Shown one piece after another: positions 1 to 8,900 of a DNA stretch of 31,630 nt. This stretch comes from UBA5070 sp039798065 (GTDB taxonomy: Bacteria > Fibrobacterota > Fibrobacteria > UBA5070). Location of the stretch: positions 1-31,630 of the forward strand of contig JBDKGS010000015.1 in assembly GCA_039798065.1 (NCBI GenBank), in the 5' to 3' direction. The position numbers and the translations under genes were made by a program. The notes below the pieces were generated by a model. That model searched no databases and had not been told where the DNA came from. It saw only the letters and a list, made by a program, of their open reading frames with translations. The stretch's first letter is position 1. Each line of letters starts with the position of its first letter.

Positions 1-2
1 AG

Positions 3-248
3 CTCCTACAGAAAGATTGGGTAGGCGCTGTGGACACTCTTCTGCATTTCACAAGCAAGACAGAAGAAGTGAAAAAAAAGGGAACGAACGTAAGCACTCC
101 GGTAATGCAATACCTTACCAGGCGGGTAAAGGAAGCTCGATATCTTGCTGACGGGCTTACAGATCCAGAGCAACAACAAAGAGCACGAGCATTGATCAAG
201 GCCAGGGAAGATGAATGGCTTGCTGCCAGAGGAGAGGCGATCAAGTGA
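3..248 (+). CDS. 3' end of an unidentified gene, cut by the left window edge
   Basis: The reading frame is open from the first bases of the window to the TGA at 246-248, so this is the C-terminal part of a longer protein. The GTG at 30 could serve as a start, but no ribosome-binding site precedes it and the frame is open upstream, so a partial gene is more likely. The visible 82 or so residues are hydrophilic, rich in Lys, Glu, Arg and Gln, and probably helical, ending in EWLAARGEAIK. There is no membrane segment or known motif. The stop overlaps the GTG start of the next gene (GTGA at 245-248), which implies translational coupling. I do not recognise a family. Base composition is more AT-rich than the rest of the window. 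Confidence 0.6.
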   Translation, partial: LLQKDWVGAVDTLLHFTSKTEEVKKKGTNVSTPVMQYLTRRVKEARYLADGLTDPEQQQRARALIKAREDEWLAARGEAIK

Positions 249-1093
249 ACGCAACAATTAAACTCGGGATATTCCTATGGGTTGGCTCTTCGTTTGCCGC
301 CACTTCAACTCAATGGGTCTTGAATTACAAAGGTGGCCGTAATTTCAACGACGCACCAGCGCGCGCATTATTGAAGTCTATCGCCCCAACGGACTGGGCG
401 GATGAAATTTCAGACAGGATGACCATTCCCCCTACACTCGACACCGTTTTTGGAGATAGCATCGCCCTGTTTTCGTCATGCAAATTTCAAAGTTGCGACG
501 AGAAGTTGGCTTTCGTCTTCGATTTGAAGGCTAACTCCGGTGTATTTATCGATGCAGATCAGACGGAGGCACCGAGTTCCGTCTTGGTTCTCTCAAAGAC
601 ATGCACCAGAGAGGAATATGAAAACCGTTACCGCGCTTTCTTCGATTCATGGAAGCGTAAAGAGAAGATTCTCGTAAGTTCCGAGATTTTCTGGATGAAA
701 CCAACACCGTCCGATACAGCTCTAATGAAAGCGCATGATGCGGCGTTGAAAGAGTTTAAGGCTAGGAAAACGGTGTCGACGATGGATGTTTTCCTCTCGT
801 CGGCGAGCAAGTCGTCAGCTCTGTATGGCAGCTTCAATGTTGCAGCAAACAACGACCTCGGCTTTTTCCTCGAACAAGCCAACCGCGCAGCCGAGGCAAT
901 TCCTGTCCTCGAGAAGGTCGTAGGCTTCGATCCCACTCGCACTCCCGCCTACCTCAACCTAGCCGACGCATATGCCAAATCAAGCGATAAAGCCAAGGCC
1001 AAGGTGAACTACCAGAAATACGTCGAGCTGATGGAGAAGGGTGGCAAGGGAGCCAAAATCCCTGCTCGCGTTCGAGCCTATCTGAAGTCCTAA
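245..1093 (+). CDS. secreted protein with C-terminal TPR-like repeats
   Basis: The protein has 282 residues from the GTG at 245, chosen because GGAGAGG (about 231-237) precedes it and because it gives a clean signal peptide (VNATIKLGIFLWVGSSFAA) with likely cleavage after SFA. The central part contains paired cysteines (SSCKFQSCDE, SKTCTREE) and matches no family I know. The last 75 or so residues resemble two tetratricopeptide repeats (AAEAIPVLEKVVGFDPTRTPAYLNLADAY, given here only as its outline A-x3-L-x-K-V-x-D-P-x3-A-Y-x-N-L-A-x-A-Y), which suggests protein binding outside the cytoplasm. It is coupled to the preceding partial gene by a GTGA overlap. GC content is lower than in the genes after 3500, possibly a sign of acquisition. 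It could be a periplasmic partner or immunity-type protein of the upstream product, but that is only inferred from position. Confidence 0.7.
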   Translation: MNATIKLGIFLWVGSSFAATSTQWVLNYKGGRNFNDAPARALLKSIAPTDWADEISDRMTIPPTLDTVFGDSIALFSSCKFQSCDEKLAFVFDLKANSGVFIDADQTEAPSSVLVLSKTCTREEYENRYRAFFDSWKRKEKILVSSEIFWMKPTPSDTALMKAHDAALKEFKARKTVSTMDVFLSSASKSSALYGSFNVAANNDLGFFLEQANRAAEAIPVLEKVVGFDPTRTPAYLNLADAYAKSSDKAKAKVNYQKYVELMEKGGKGAKIPARVRAYLKS

Positions 1094-1107
1094 ACCCGTG
1101 CTTCACA

Positions 1108-1980
1108 ATGAATCGCCTCCGCTCACATTGCCTCCACTGCGCTGAGCAATTTTTGTCATTCCAGAGCATCAATAAAGCCCTGAAGATCCTTATCCTAGCC
1201 GCAGGACTCTCCCTAGCCACCCCCGACCGAACCGTCATCACCGACATCCCCAATTGGAAACACCCGACCAAAGCCGTGTTCCAAAGCAAAGGGATCGCGA
1301 TCCATAGCGTGGTTCTGGTCAACAAGACCAAGCCCATCTTCCATGTGACATTTCCCGTCACCCCGAGCACATGCGACACCAACGCATTGAGCCAGACTCT
1401 TCGAGAGGTCAGCAAGGCGAACGGCTACTGGTCGTACGCCATCATCGATTCCACCTCGAAGTCGACCTTCTTGAAAGCCGAAGTGAGTGGCGATCCAAAG
1501 AAGCGACAAACCACCGGCATCGATTATCAGGTCCGGCAGCCTTGCTTCAGTGAATCCGTCGCCATGAAAAGTTTCGCTTGTTCCGCTGGGTTGCTCGAGG
1601 TCTTCGATCGGTCGGTGGAACCCGACGCATTCAACTACGAGTTGCGATTTCAGAAGTCGTCTGCTCGGTTCTCCTCGGGTGCATTCAGCTTGGATGGCAT
1701 TCAGGAGGCCAAAGGCCAATCGGCCGCAAAGGCCAGCACGTTTCTCGTGGCGACATTTTCCGGACCAGGCATGAATTGCCACGAGCAATACAGAGTTTTC
1801 CAAATTGCCACAACGGGAAAAATCGAGGTTTCGGAGCCATTCGGAATGTGCAGTGAGATCGCCGAAATCAAACGAAGCGGTGAGAGCGTCCTGATCAAGA
1901 CCACCAGCGAGATGGAAGGCGTACCACCGGCAAGTTTCCTTTGGAAAGACGGGAAGCTGATCGAGAGCAAGACTCCCTGA
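1108..1980 (+). CDS. exported protein of unknown function
   Basis: The reading frame gives 290 residues from the ATG at 1108, 14 bases after the preceding stop. The start is uncertain: no Shine-Dalgarno sequence is visible, and the hydrophobic segment (ALKILILAAGLSLA) begins about 23 residues in, late for a signal peptide. The TTG at 1153 would give a shorter, more usual N-terminus. The remainder is soluble with several cysteines (near residues 89, 145, 156, 224 and 247) that may form disulfides in the periplasm. The stop overlaps the start of the next gene (TGATG at 1978-1982). No domain is recognised. It belongs to the coupled set of exported proteins at 245-3292. Confidence 0.6.
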   Translation: MNRLRSHCLHCAEQFLSFQSINKALKILILAAGLSLATPDRTVITDIPNWKHPTKAVFQSKGIAIHSVVLVNKTKPIFHVTFPVTPSTCDTNALSQTLREVSKANGYWSYAIIDSTSKSTFLKAEVSGDPKKRQTTGIDYQVRQPCFSESVAMKSFACSAGLLEVFDRSVEPDAFNYELRFQKSSARFSSGAFSLDGIQEAKGQSAAKASTFLVATFSGPGMNCHEQYRVFQIATTGKIEVSEPFGMCSEIAEIKRSGESVLIKTTSEMEGVPPASFLWKDGKLIESKTP

Positions 1981-2723
1981 TGCCCCACCCTCCCCGCGCG
2001 CTCCTTCTCCTGATCCTCGCGATACTCACCGGCTGCAAGTTCGGAAGCGATTCACAAAATCTGTCCTACACGTCGTTCATGGAAAACCGGTACGGCTCCC
2101 CCTCGCAGGACTCGGCAACCTGGACGGATTCTGTCGGGACGCTCTCCGAAGCCTGTGTCCGGTCGGAGATCGGCGTCCACGAGCAACCTCACCTCTTGCT
2201 GGCCGTCTGCAGCAAGCCATCCGAAGCCAGCCACCCCACCGATGGGCTCGTCGACCTCTATGTCCTGCGCGGAAGCTGGGATGATTTCGTGGTGGCGGCC
2301 GAAACCACCGGGATCGGCAGTGGGAGCAACGGCAATCCCGGGGACGTGCGCGCCCTGCGTCTTGGGGCCAACTTCTATGGTTTCGAGATCCGTGGCGGGT
2401 ATCTGGGCCAAGGCCAATATGTTGAGAACACCTCCTGGTACGCCCCCAGTCGCTCGAACGGAATCCACCTCGTCTACCAGGCCACCTCGCTCGACGATGG
2501 ACGGGAGACCATCGAGTGCGTCGACGATTCCTTGGCCTGCGCCATGGAGAGCAGACTTGCGTCGATCGACTCTTCGCGCATCGATCTGAGGACATTTCCT
2601 GTCCAACTCGTCGACACTCTCCTGAGGCGAGGCACGATCCGGCAGCGCTCCACGCGGATCGAATTCGACAAGAACAAGTGGAGCTACCCTACGCCCAAGA
2701 TGCTGTCGGAGGAAAGCGAATGA
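1980..2723 (+). CDS. lipoprotein of unknown function
   Basis: The protein has 247 residues starting at the ATG that overlaps the previous stop (TGATG). The N-terminus MPHPPRALLLLILAILTGCK is a classic lipoprotein signal with lipobox L-T-G-C, Cys19 being the predicted lipidated residue. The mature part is acidic, with cysteine pairs near IECVDDSLAC that could form a disulfide. I recognise no family. It ends in an ATGA overlap with the next gene, so the two are probably co-translated. An exact GACA-N5-TGTC site lies at 2591-2603, and one-mismatch copies lie at 2053-2065 and 2123-2135. Confidence 0.7.
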   Translation: MPHPPRALLLLILAILTGCKFGSDSQNLSYTSFMENRYGSPSQDSATWTDSVGTLSEACVRSEIGVHEQPHLLLAVCSKPSEASHPTDGLVDLYVLRGSWDDFVVAAETTGIGSGSNGNPGDVRALRLGANFYGFEIRGGYLGQGQYVENTSWYAPSRSNGIHLVYQATSLDDGRETIECVDDSLACAMESRLASIDSSRIDLRTFPVQLVDTLLRRGTIRQRSTRIEFDKNKWSYPTPKMLSEESE

Positions 2724-3292
2724 TCGCGAAAACCGGTTCGACATTTACTGTCGTCATGGCTGCGGCATTCGCCGCCATGGGGTTTGCGAAAGACCCAGTC
2801 TTTTCGAGCATCTACACCGACGAATCCGCCTGTAAAGGTTTCGACCCCTGCGAGGAGGACTCCACCAGTTGCGGCGGTGATGGCTATTCCGAGTGCCAAG
2901 GCCCCAAGGGCTACTACCTGTACGAATCCTATAGCGCCTTCTCCACCATGCGCAATGTCCAAAACCGAACCATCGAACATTGGCAGGTTCAGCTCTCTCC
3001 GACCTCCGGTCTTCAGATGCAGACCTATGGACAGAAAACGGAATGGAGACTTGCTGACGGCATCCCCTTCGCAGTGATTCAACGCACCCGCGAATGCGAT
3101 CCCGACGCGCCCAAGAATTGCCTTGAATTCCTGCTGGTGCGCGGACTTCGCGGCTACGAATCAATCCTAAGCGATGTCGACGCGAAGAAACCCAACGCGA
3201 ACGCGCAAGCTCACTCCATCGCCGACAACGGCTTCCTGCATCTGAAGCGAACCTCTTCCAGCGCAATCATTTCTCCTCGCAAAGACAATTAG
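2720..3292 (+). CDS. secreted cysteine-containing protein of unknown function
   Basis: The protein has 190 residues from the ATG at 2720, which overlaps the preceding TGA (ATGA). The N-terminus (MIAKTGSTFTVVMAAAFAAM...GFA) is a signal peptide with likely cleavage after GFA. The mature N-terminus is cysteine-rich (CKGFDPCEEDSTSC, then C at GYSEC), suggesting disulfides in an oxidising compartment. No known domain is seen. It is the last gene of the coupled exported-protein set; a 291-base gap with hairpins follows. An exact GACA-N5-TGTC copy (2740-2752) sits inside the signal-peptide coding region. Confidence 0.65.
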   Translation: MIAKTGSTFTVVMAAAFAAMGFAKDPVFSSIYTDESACKGFDPCEEDSTSCGGDGYSECQGPKGYYLYESYSAFSTMRNVQNRTIEHWQVQLSPTSGLQMQTYGQKTEWRLADGIPFAVIQRTRECDPDAPKNCLEFLLVRGLRGYESILSDVDAKKPNANAQAHSIADNGFLHLKRTSSSAIISPRKDN

Positions 3293-3327
3293 TGGCTTGA
3301 AGACGCCTCGATTCCCTCCTTCAAACC

Positions 3328-3355
3328 CGTCAATCCCATCCACTCGGGATTGACG
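3328..3355 (+). terminator. 10-bp perfect stem-loop after the secreted-protein gene
   Basis: CGTCAATCCC (3328-3337) pairs perfectly with GGGATTGACG (3346-3355) across an 8-base loop. It lies 35 bases after the stop at 3292. No T-run follows, so it is either a Rho-independent-like stop without a U-tract or an mRNA-stabilising hairpin. Confidence 0.4.
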
Positions 3356-3534
3356 TGGAAACCGCATTGTCTTCTGTGCATCGCAATCGGGAAGGGATCC
3401 GGTACTCCTGCCAGACCTATTGAACCAGGCCCTAATCACCGACCCGAGAAACCGCGCCTTACTGTGATCCTCCTCACCACCCTCTGCACCTCAGAAGGAA
3501 AAGCTCGGCAATCACGGCCCTACCGGGGAATCAT

Positions 3535-3551
3535 TGCCTATTTTCTAGGCA
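3535..3551 (+). promoter_or_regulatory. inverted repeat just upstream of the PAAR gene
   Basis: TGCCTA (3535-3540) and TAGGCA (3546-3551) form a 6-bp inverted repeat around TTTTC, 32 bases before the PAAR start codon. It may be an operator or a small leader hairpin. There is no further support. Confidence 0.25.
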
Positions 3552-3583
3552 TCGTTTCCCCCCTTTGAGGAGCACCGCGTCCC

Positions 3584-4684
3584 ATGCCAGGTAAACCAGC
3601 CGCACGACTGACCGACATGACCGCCCATGGTGGAATGATCACCGGTCCCGGCGTGCCCACAGTTCTCATTGGGAAGATGCCCGCAGCCACGCTGGGAGAC
3701 ATGCACGTGTGCCCCATGGTCACACCCGGTGTGCCCCCCATCCCGCACGTGGGCGGCCCCATCACCCTGGGAAGCACCGGCGTGTTCATCGGCAAGAAGC
3801 CCGCGGCGCGCATGGGCGACATGGCAGTTTGTGTCGGGCCTCCGTCGAGTATCGTGCTCGGCTGCTTTACGGTCATGATCGGCGAAGCGGGAAGCGGATC
3901 GTCGGCAGGTCCCGCTCCCGCGGCGGCAGCTGCAGCAGCAGCGAAGATGACGGGGGTCAAATCGGTGCAGGCCATCAAGCCCCCGGAGCACAAGGAAACC
4001 AAGACCGAGAACCATTTCATCCATGTGCAAACCTTGGACAAGAAGAACAAGCCCCTCGCCGGTTTGGTCTACAAGCTCAAGGACCCGAACGGGGTGCAGA
4101 TGAATGGCGCGACCACGGCCAAGGGCGAAATCCGTCACGAGGGATACGCCAAAGCCGGCAGCTACGAAGTCCAGATTCTGTCCATGTCCAACGCGAAATG
4201 GGCCGCATCCAAAGGTGAGATCGGCAAGTCGGTGGAAATGTCGGTGGATCTCGATGGCGTCGATGACGGCGACCCCGTGGTGTTCTATGTCACCGGAGAG
4301 ATCAACGACAAACGCAAGGTCTGGTTCGACAGCGTTCCTGCTGCGGCGTCCGGAAAAAAGGCCAAAGCGAACTGGGCCATCGACGAACAGAAGCTCCAAG
4401 AGCTGATGGCGGGCCAGATCGGCGAACTGACGGGCGTGACATTTCTTGCCGTGTGCGAAAACGCGGCGGCGGCATCGGGCAAGCTGGAAGTCGAAGCCGA
4501 CCACACCTACGTCTTCAAGGACCGCAAGGGCCGCCCCATCGGCAACACCGAGATGGAGGTCGAGACAAAACCCGGCAAGGTCGAAAAGAAGAAGACCGAC
4601 GCGGAAGGCGTGATCAAGCTCGGCAAGGGGCGCATCGGCGCCCATCGCATCGGACATTCCCCCGCCGCAGGAGCAAAGAAGTGA
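3584..4684 (+). CDS. PAAR-domain spike-tip protein with C-terminal extension
   Basis: The protein has 366 residues. Residues 1-98 form a PAAR domain: PAARLTDMTAHGG, GKMPAATLGDMHVCP, GKKPAARMGDMAVC and the repeated VxIG strands. PAAR proteins cap the VgrG/spike of type VI secretion and related contractile systems and bind metal at the tip through His/Cys. An Ala/Gly/Pro linker (about 99-121) is followed by a domain rich in beta strands, of the kind used to attach cargo (LAGLVYKLKDPNG...TTAKGEIRHEGYAKAGSYEV resembles carboxypeptidase-regulatory-like folds). The start is supported by GAGGAG 10 bases upstream. The stop overlaps the next gene's GTG start (GTGA at 4681-4684). The neighbours fit a spike-adaptor-effector order. 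No apparatus gene (VgrG, Hcp, sheath) lies in the window, so whether the system is T6SS or another injection machine is open. Confidence 0.85.
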   Translation: MPGKPAARLTDMTAHGGMITGPGVPTVLIGKMPAATLGDMHVCPMVTPGVPPIPHVGGPITLGSTGVFIGKKPAARMGDMAVCVGPPSSIVLGCFTVMIGEAGSGSSAGPAPAAAAAAAAKMTGVKSVQAIKPPEHKETKTENHFIHVQTLDKKNKPLAGLVYKLKDPNGVQMNGATTAKGEIRHEGYAKAGSYEVQILSMSNAKWAASKGEIGKSVEMSVDLDGVDDGDPVVFYVTGEINDKRKVWFDSVPAAASGKKAKANWAIDEQKLQELMAGQIGELTGVTFLAVCENAAAASGKLEVEADHTYVFKDRKGRPIGNTEMEVETKPGKVEKKKTDAEGVIKLGKGRIGAHRIGHSPAAGAKK

Positions 4685-5895
4685 GCAACGGAAACTCGAT
4701 CGACGAAGGCGGCGAATCCCAGGTCCCGGCGACGGGAACGAGGGAGGTCCATTACAAACAGAAACTGACGATCAAGAAACTGGCCGACAAGCTGGTGGAA
4801 ATCGAAGCCGACAAAAAATGGGGCTACGAGATCGCGCTGTTAGGTGTCGAATCCCTTGATTACACAGGCATTTGCGAACTGTGCGACATCGACGACATCA
4901 ACAACGATCCGCACTTGATGCCCAGTCGGTTCATGCTGTTGAAAGGCGCCACCGACAAAGGACTGGAGGCGAAGAAACATCTCGACGCGTTTCCCTATCC
5001 TCTTACCGCGGGTTCGAAAGAAACCATGAGCGTGCGCAGCCTCAGGCGCCACCTGATCCTTGCTGGATTCCTTTCCGAAGAACTCGACGACCCGGCCGAT
5101 ACGAAAACCGACTACGAGCTCGATTCGGCCATCTACGACGCGGTCTGTGCACACATCGACTGGGCGGCCCTGGCAGTGGATGGCGAACTCAAGGGCGGCA
5201 CCCACAAGGTGCAGAAGGGCGATTGCCTCTCTGATATCGCAGACCAATACGGCATCCGCGAATGGCGTTTACTCTACCAACTCAACAAGGACGCCCTGGG
5301 CGAGAATTGGGATGTGCTCAAGGATGGCTTGGAGCTGACATTGCCCGATAAACAGCACAATCCGTTGGTGGAATGGTTCCATACAAACGACTGGGCTGCA
5401 TTCTTGAATCCGGACAAGGGATACGAATACACTGGCAAGTATTTGAGCCTGACATTTCTTGACGAAAAGGACGATACCCTCGAGTTCAAGGACGAGAAGG
5501 GCACCAAGGTAAAGCGCAAGTGCGAGATCTATGTGACAGGTCCTGTCGCATCGTTGTTGCACAGTCTGGAATTGGAAGGTGGCGACGACCTGGACGTGGT
5601 GATCCCCGACACGCAGAGCATTGGGCTGTGGGTCGAAGGCGAAGCCATATCGTTCAATGGAACGCAGTGGCCGCCGTTCGCCGAGTTCCAGGAAAGCGAT
5701 GCGGGCGAATCATACGGTTCCGGCGTATACAGGAACGAAGTCGAGCTTTCCTGGGATGAAGGCGAGGAGGAAGAGGAGCTCGACACCCCGGAAACGGCTT
5801 CGATCGGAGACTTGAAATCGACCATCCCCAACTTGGCGAATCCCGCAAGCGAGGCGGCACGTCAAATTCCGTCATCGCCACGCGGACCTTTCTAA
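4681..5895 (+). CDS. LysM-domain protein coupled to the PAAR gene
   Basis: The protein has 404 residues from the GTG at 4681, which overlaps the PAAR stop as GTGA. There is no signal peptide, which fits delivery with the spike rather than general export. Residues about 174-222 are a LysM module (THKVQKGDCLSDIADQYG...LLYQLNKD..., ending DGLELTLP), normally a peptidoglycan-binding or protein-adaptor fold of about 45 residues. The N-terminal 170 residues contain an acidic helical region (DIDDINNDPHLMPSRF), and the last 60 residues are strongly acidic (EGEEEEELDTPE). I assign no enzymatic activity. From its position it may link the PAAR protein to the large downstream product or anchor it to peptidoglycan. 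An exact GACA-N5-TGTC copy lies at 5535-5547. Confidence 0.75.
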   Translation: MSNGNSIDEGGESQVPATGTREVHYKQKLTIKKLADKLVEIEADKKWGYEIALLGVESLDYTGICELCDIDDINNDPHLMPSRFMLLKGATDKGLEAKKHLDAFPYPLTAGSKETMSVRSLRRHLILAGFLSEELDDPADTKTDYELDSAIYDAVCAHIDWAALAVDGELKGGTHKVQKGDCLSDIADQYGIREWRLLYQLNKDALGENWDVLKDGLELTLPDKQHNPLVEWFHTNDWAAFLNPDKGYEYTGKYLSLTFLDEKDDTLEFKDEKGTKVKRKCEIYVTGPVASLLHSLELEGGDDLDVVIPDTQSIGLWVEGEAISFNGTQWPPFAEFQESDAGESYGSGVYRNEVELSWDEGEEEEELDTPETASIGDLKSTIPNLANPASEAARQIPSSPRGPF

Positions 5896-5920
5896 CCGAG
5901 TTCGAAGACAGGATCACCGG

Positions 5921-8900
5921 ATGTCCAAGACAGCAAGCAAGCCCAAAGACCAAGGCAAAACACCTCCACGTAGCAGCGGCAGCCTTTCGCAAGCAGTGAA
6001 ACCTGTCAGTACGAAGTGGCAGAGCCTCAAGATCAGCTGGGCCGTGCCCGGTCGCGAAACTTTGGGAGAGACCACGCGATTTCCCTTTGTGAAACTGAAT
6101 CCTCGGAAGGATTTCAGCGCCAAGCCGTACATCTCGAAGTACAACTTCGATCCCGGCGAGAACTTCGACGACCCGGATCCTCTACCCGAAGCGCCCAACC
6201 CTCTTGCCCTACAAGGCAAGAGGACAATTCCTGCCTTCCGCGAAAAAATCGTGTTCGAAACCCTCGACCAGCGAATTCTTCGGGAAATGAAGGAAGAGAA
6301 TGCTCGATTCTTTTCCGCTGAATCGACCTCCACCAAAGGAGTCCAGGAAGAAGCCGTAAAGCGCATGGCCTTGGCGAGGGTCGAGTTGAAAAAAGCCGCG
6401 AAACCGGTCATCTGCACGAATGTCGAGCAGTGGATCGAAGTCGAGATCGACTTGAAGAAGGATGTTCCCAAAGGTCCTGCGCTGCATGTTTGGGCGTTCT
6501 TGCAGCCAGCGAGGCTCGCAGCGAACAAGGATCGGCTGGCGAAGGACCATGCGCACGCCCCCGATGATTTTCCACGTTCAGGTTGGGCCGAATACAAGAT
6601 CGACCCGCAGTTGAATCGCGCGGAGCGCTCGGTCTGGAAAGGCGGGGTTCTCGTGACCGCACGCCTGAGCGACAAGGACTGGATCTGTAAGAAGCTTGAC
6701 GCCCCACGACGCGGAGCAGCGGTCAGCTACACCTACAAACTGAAGGTGATCGTCCGCAACGACAAGACGATGGAGGACCTGGAGCGAGAACGCGCAGGAA
6801 AGAAGCGGACAGATTCTGGCGATATTGAAGCGGGCTGCTGGCTCAAGGTTTGGGCGCGCGACCCGAACGCCGGCTTCACGAAAAGTCCGAGGGACGACGA
6901 GTCCGATTCGGTCGTGCAGTCCATGGACAGCCAATCGCCGCGCACCATCATCCGCGACCCTCGCTTCTGGGAAAGCGAGAGCATCATGAACCCGTTCGCG
7001 ACCAAAGGGTGCCACGGATTCCTGCGTTCCCGAATGCTACTTGGAGAGCCAGGCTCGCAAGTCGGATGGCAGCCGGTCTACGTCCTGCTCGTAAATGAAG
7101 ATGCACTCGATAAAATGGTCGAGATGCACAAGGATCTGAAGCTCGGCAGGGAGGACGGGGAAAGCAAGACCAGTATCGCCGCCACGGTCGGTTCTGTGGC
7201 CACAGCAACAGTGGGCGCATTGCTCCTGGCCTACGCATTACGCAAGGTTCTGCACGACGGCTGGATGAAAAAGCCCCCCGCGGGAGCCGCGACCACCCCC
7301 GATTTCGCCGACAAGGTCAAGAAGGCTAAAACCGAGTATCTGGTGAAGTTGCTCGAGTCGCTGGAAGTCTCCAGTTGGTTAGCTGCCTATGGCGCAGATT
7401 CCTTCAAGCACTTGTCCCCCGTCGACACCATGAAATCGGCGCCAGAGAACAACTTCGCGCTGTTCCAATTTTTGTCAACCTTCTACACACAGCTGTTCGA
7501 CTACGGACTGATCACTGCGCAGGAGCATCGCGACGCTTTCGTCGAAGGCCGCAAAGAGGCACGCGAAAAGATCCTCAAGGCGAAGCAGAAGAACAAACCC
7601 GTTCCTGCAAGCAAGGAAGAGCGTCAGAAGGAGAAAAAGGAAGAGGAAGCAGTAAAGGCCGCAATGGGGCTTGGCGTGCTGGCCAAGGGCGACAAGCTAT
7701 CCACCGAGACGGGTAAGGATGGCTTCCAGGTATCGGTCTCGTTGCTTAGTGGTGAAAAGACCATCAGCTTCCCAAAGCCGTTCGGCGCTCCTCTCGGAAC
7801 CACGCCGTTCGTGTGGCGGATCGATCTGGGCATCTCAGGTGGTGCCTCGGTCGATTTCACGCTCAAACCCGCAAATTCCGATCAAGACGATTGGGAACTT
7901 TCGGTTGTTCTCAAGGGGAAAGGCGCGCTGACTGCATCGGCTGGTATTCACGCAATGTGGAGCAGCTTCAATGAAAAAGCAGGCGCGATGAAGAACAAGA
8001 ATTCGGACTGGGAAAATGTCCACTTGTTCCGGAATCTGCAGACCCTGATGAAGTATGCCAGCTTGGATGCCACCATCGATGCATCCTTGAATCTAGAAGC
8101 AGGGTTTGGATTCAAATTCACATTCAATCCATCCCAAGGCACCTTCGAGGTTGCAGGCACAGCCGCAGGTGACAAAGCCTTTGGTGCCAAACTGGGCGCC
8201 ACATTGAACGCGCATCTCCAGATTTCCATCGCGACCATCGATTATCCGCTGGTTGCCATGAACAAACTAGGCACCCTGAATACCGAATTCGCGACGATTG
8301 ATTTCTCCGGCAAGGCCCTTGGGCTAGCCTGGAACCCCGATCCCATCCAGTTCAAATGGGGTAGCGGGAATTTCGATCAATTCATCGAGAAGACAGATCC
8401 AACTCCTAGCTTGACCTGGGGTCAAGTCGCCGAGTTCACTTGGACCTATACAGAAATCGATTCTCCAAAAGTCGAATTTGAGCTTGTACGGGCAGACATT
8501 CGCGATAAGCCACTCGCAAGCGCCGTTGTGGCTCCGGTACCGTCGGACTCGATCGAGACATCAGGAGACGTTCGCGAGGGGGAAGCAGCCGTTCAGGTCC
8601 GATTATCCTCCCGGAACACTTCGCGCGAGCATGGGATTGCCGCTGGCGCCTGGGATCTCAAGCTCAAAGCCAAGGTTGGAAAGAAAAAAGAGGCCGATAG
8701 TTGGCTCTTGTCGGATTCAGCAAAGCTGATCAAGGAAATGATCAAAGAAGGACAAGCGAAACTGTTCGTTCATGGCACCTATCTGGGGGCGAGCGACTCC
8801 TTCAGTCAAATTCTGACAATCTCTTGCCCAAAGATTCTGAAGTCCTCTTGGGAGATCGAAGGGTCAAAACTTGCCGCAGTTGTGGAAATCCAGAATTTCC

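Larger units (their letters stand above)
3293..3583 (+). other. 291-base non-coding gap before the PAAR gene
   Basis: No supported gene lies here. The gap holds a strong hairpin shortly after the secreted-protein gene (3328-3355), a smaller inverted repeat near the PAAR start (3535-3551) and the PAAR ribosome-binding site GAGGAG at about 3568-3573. The PAAR promoter should lie here, but I cannot point to convincing -35/-10 boxes. Confidence 0.5.
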
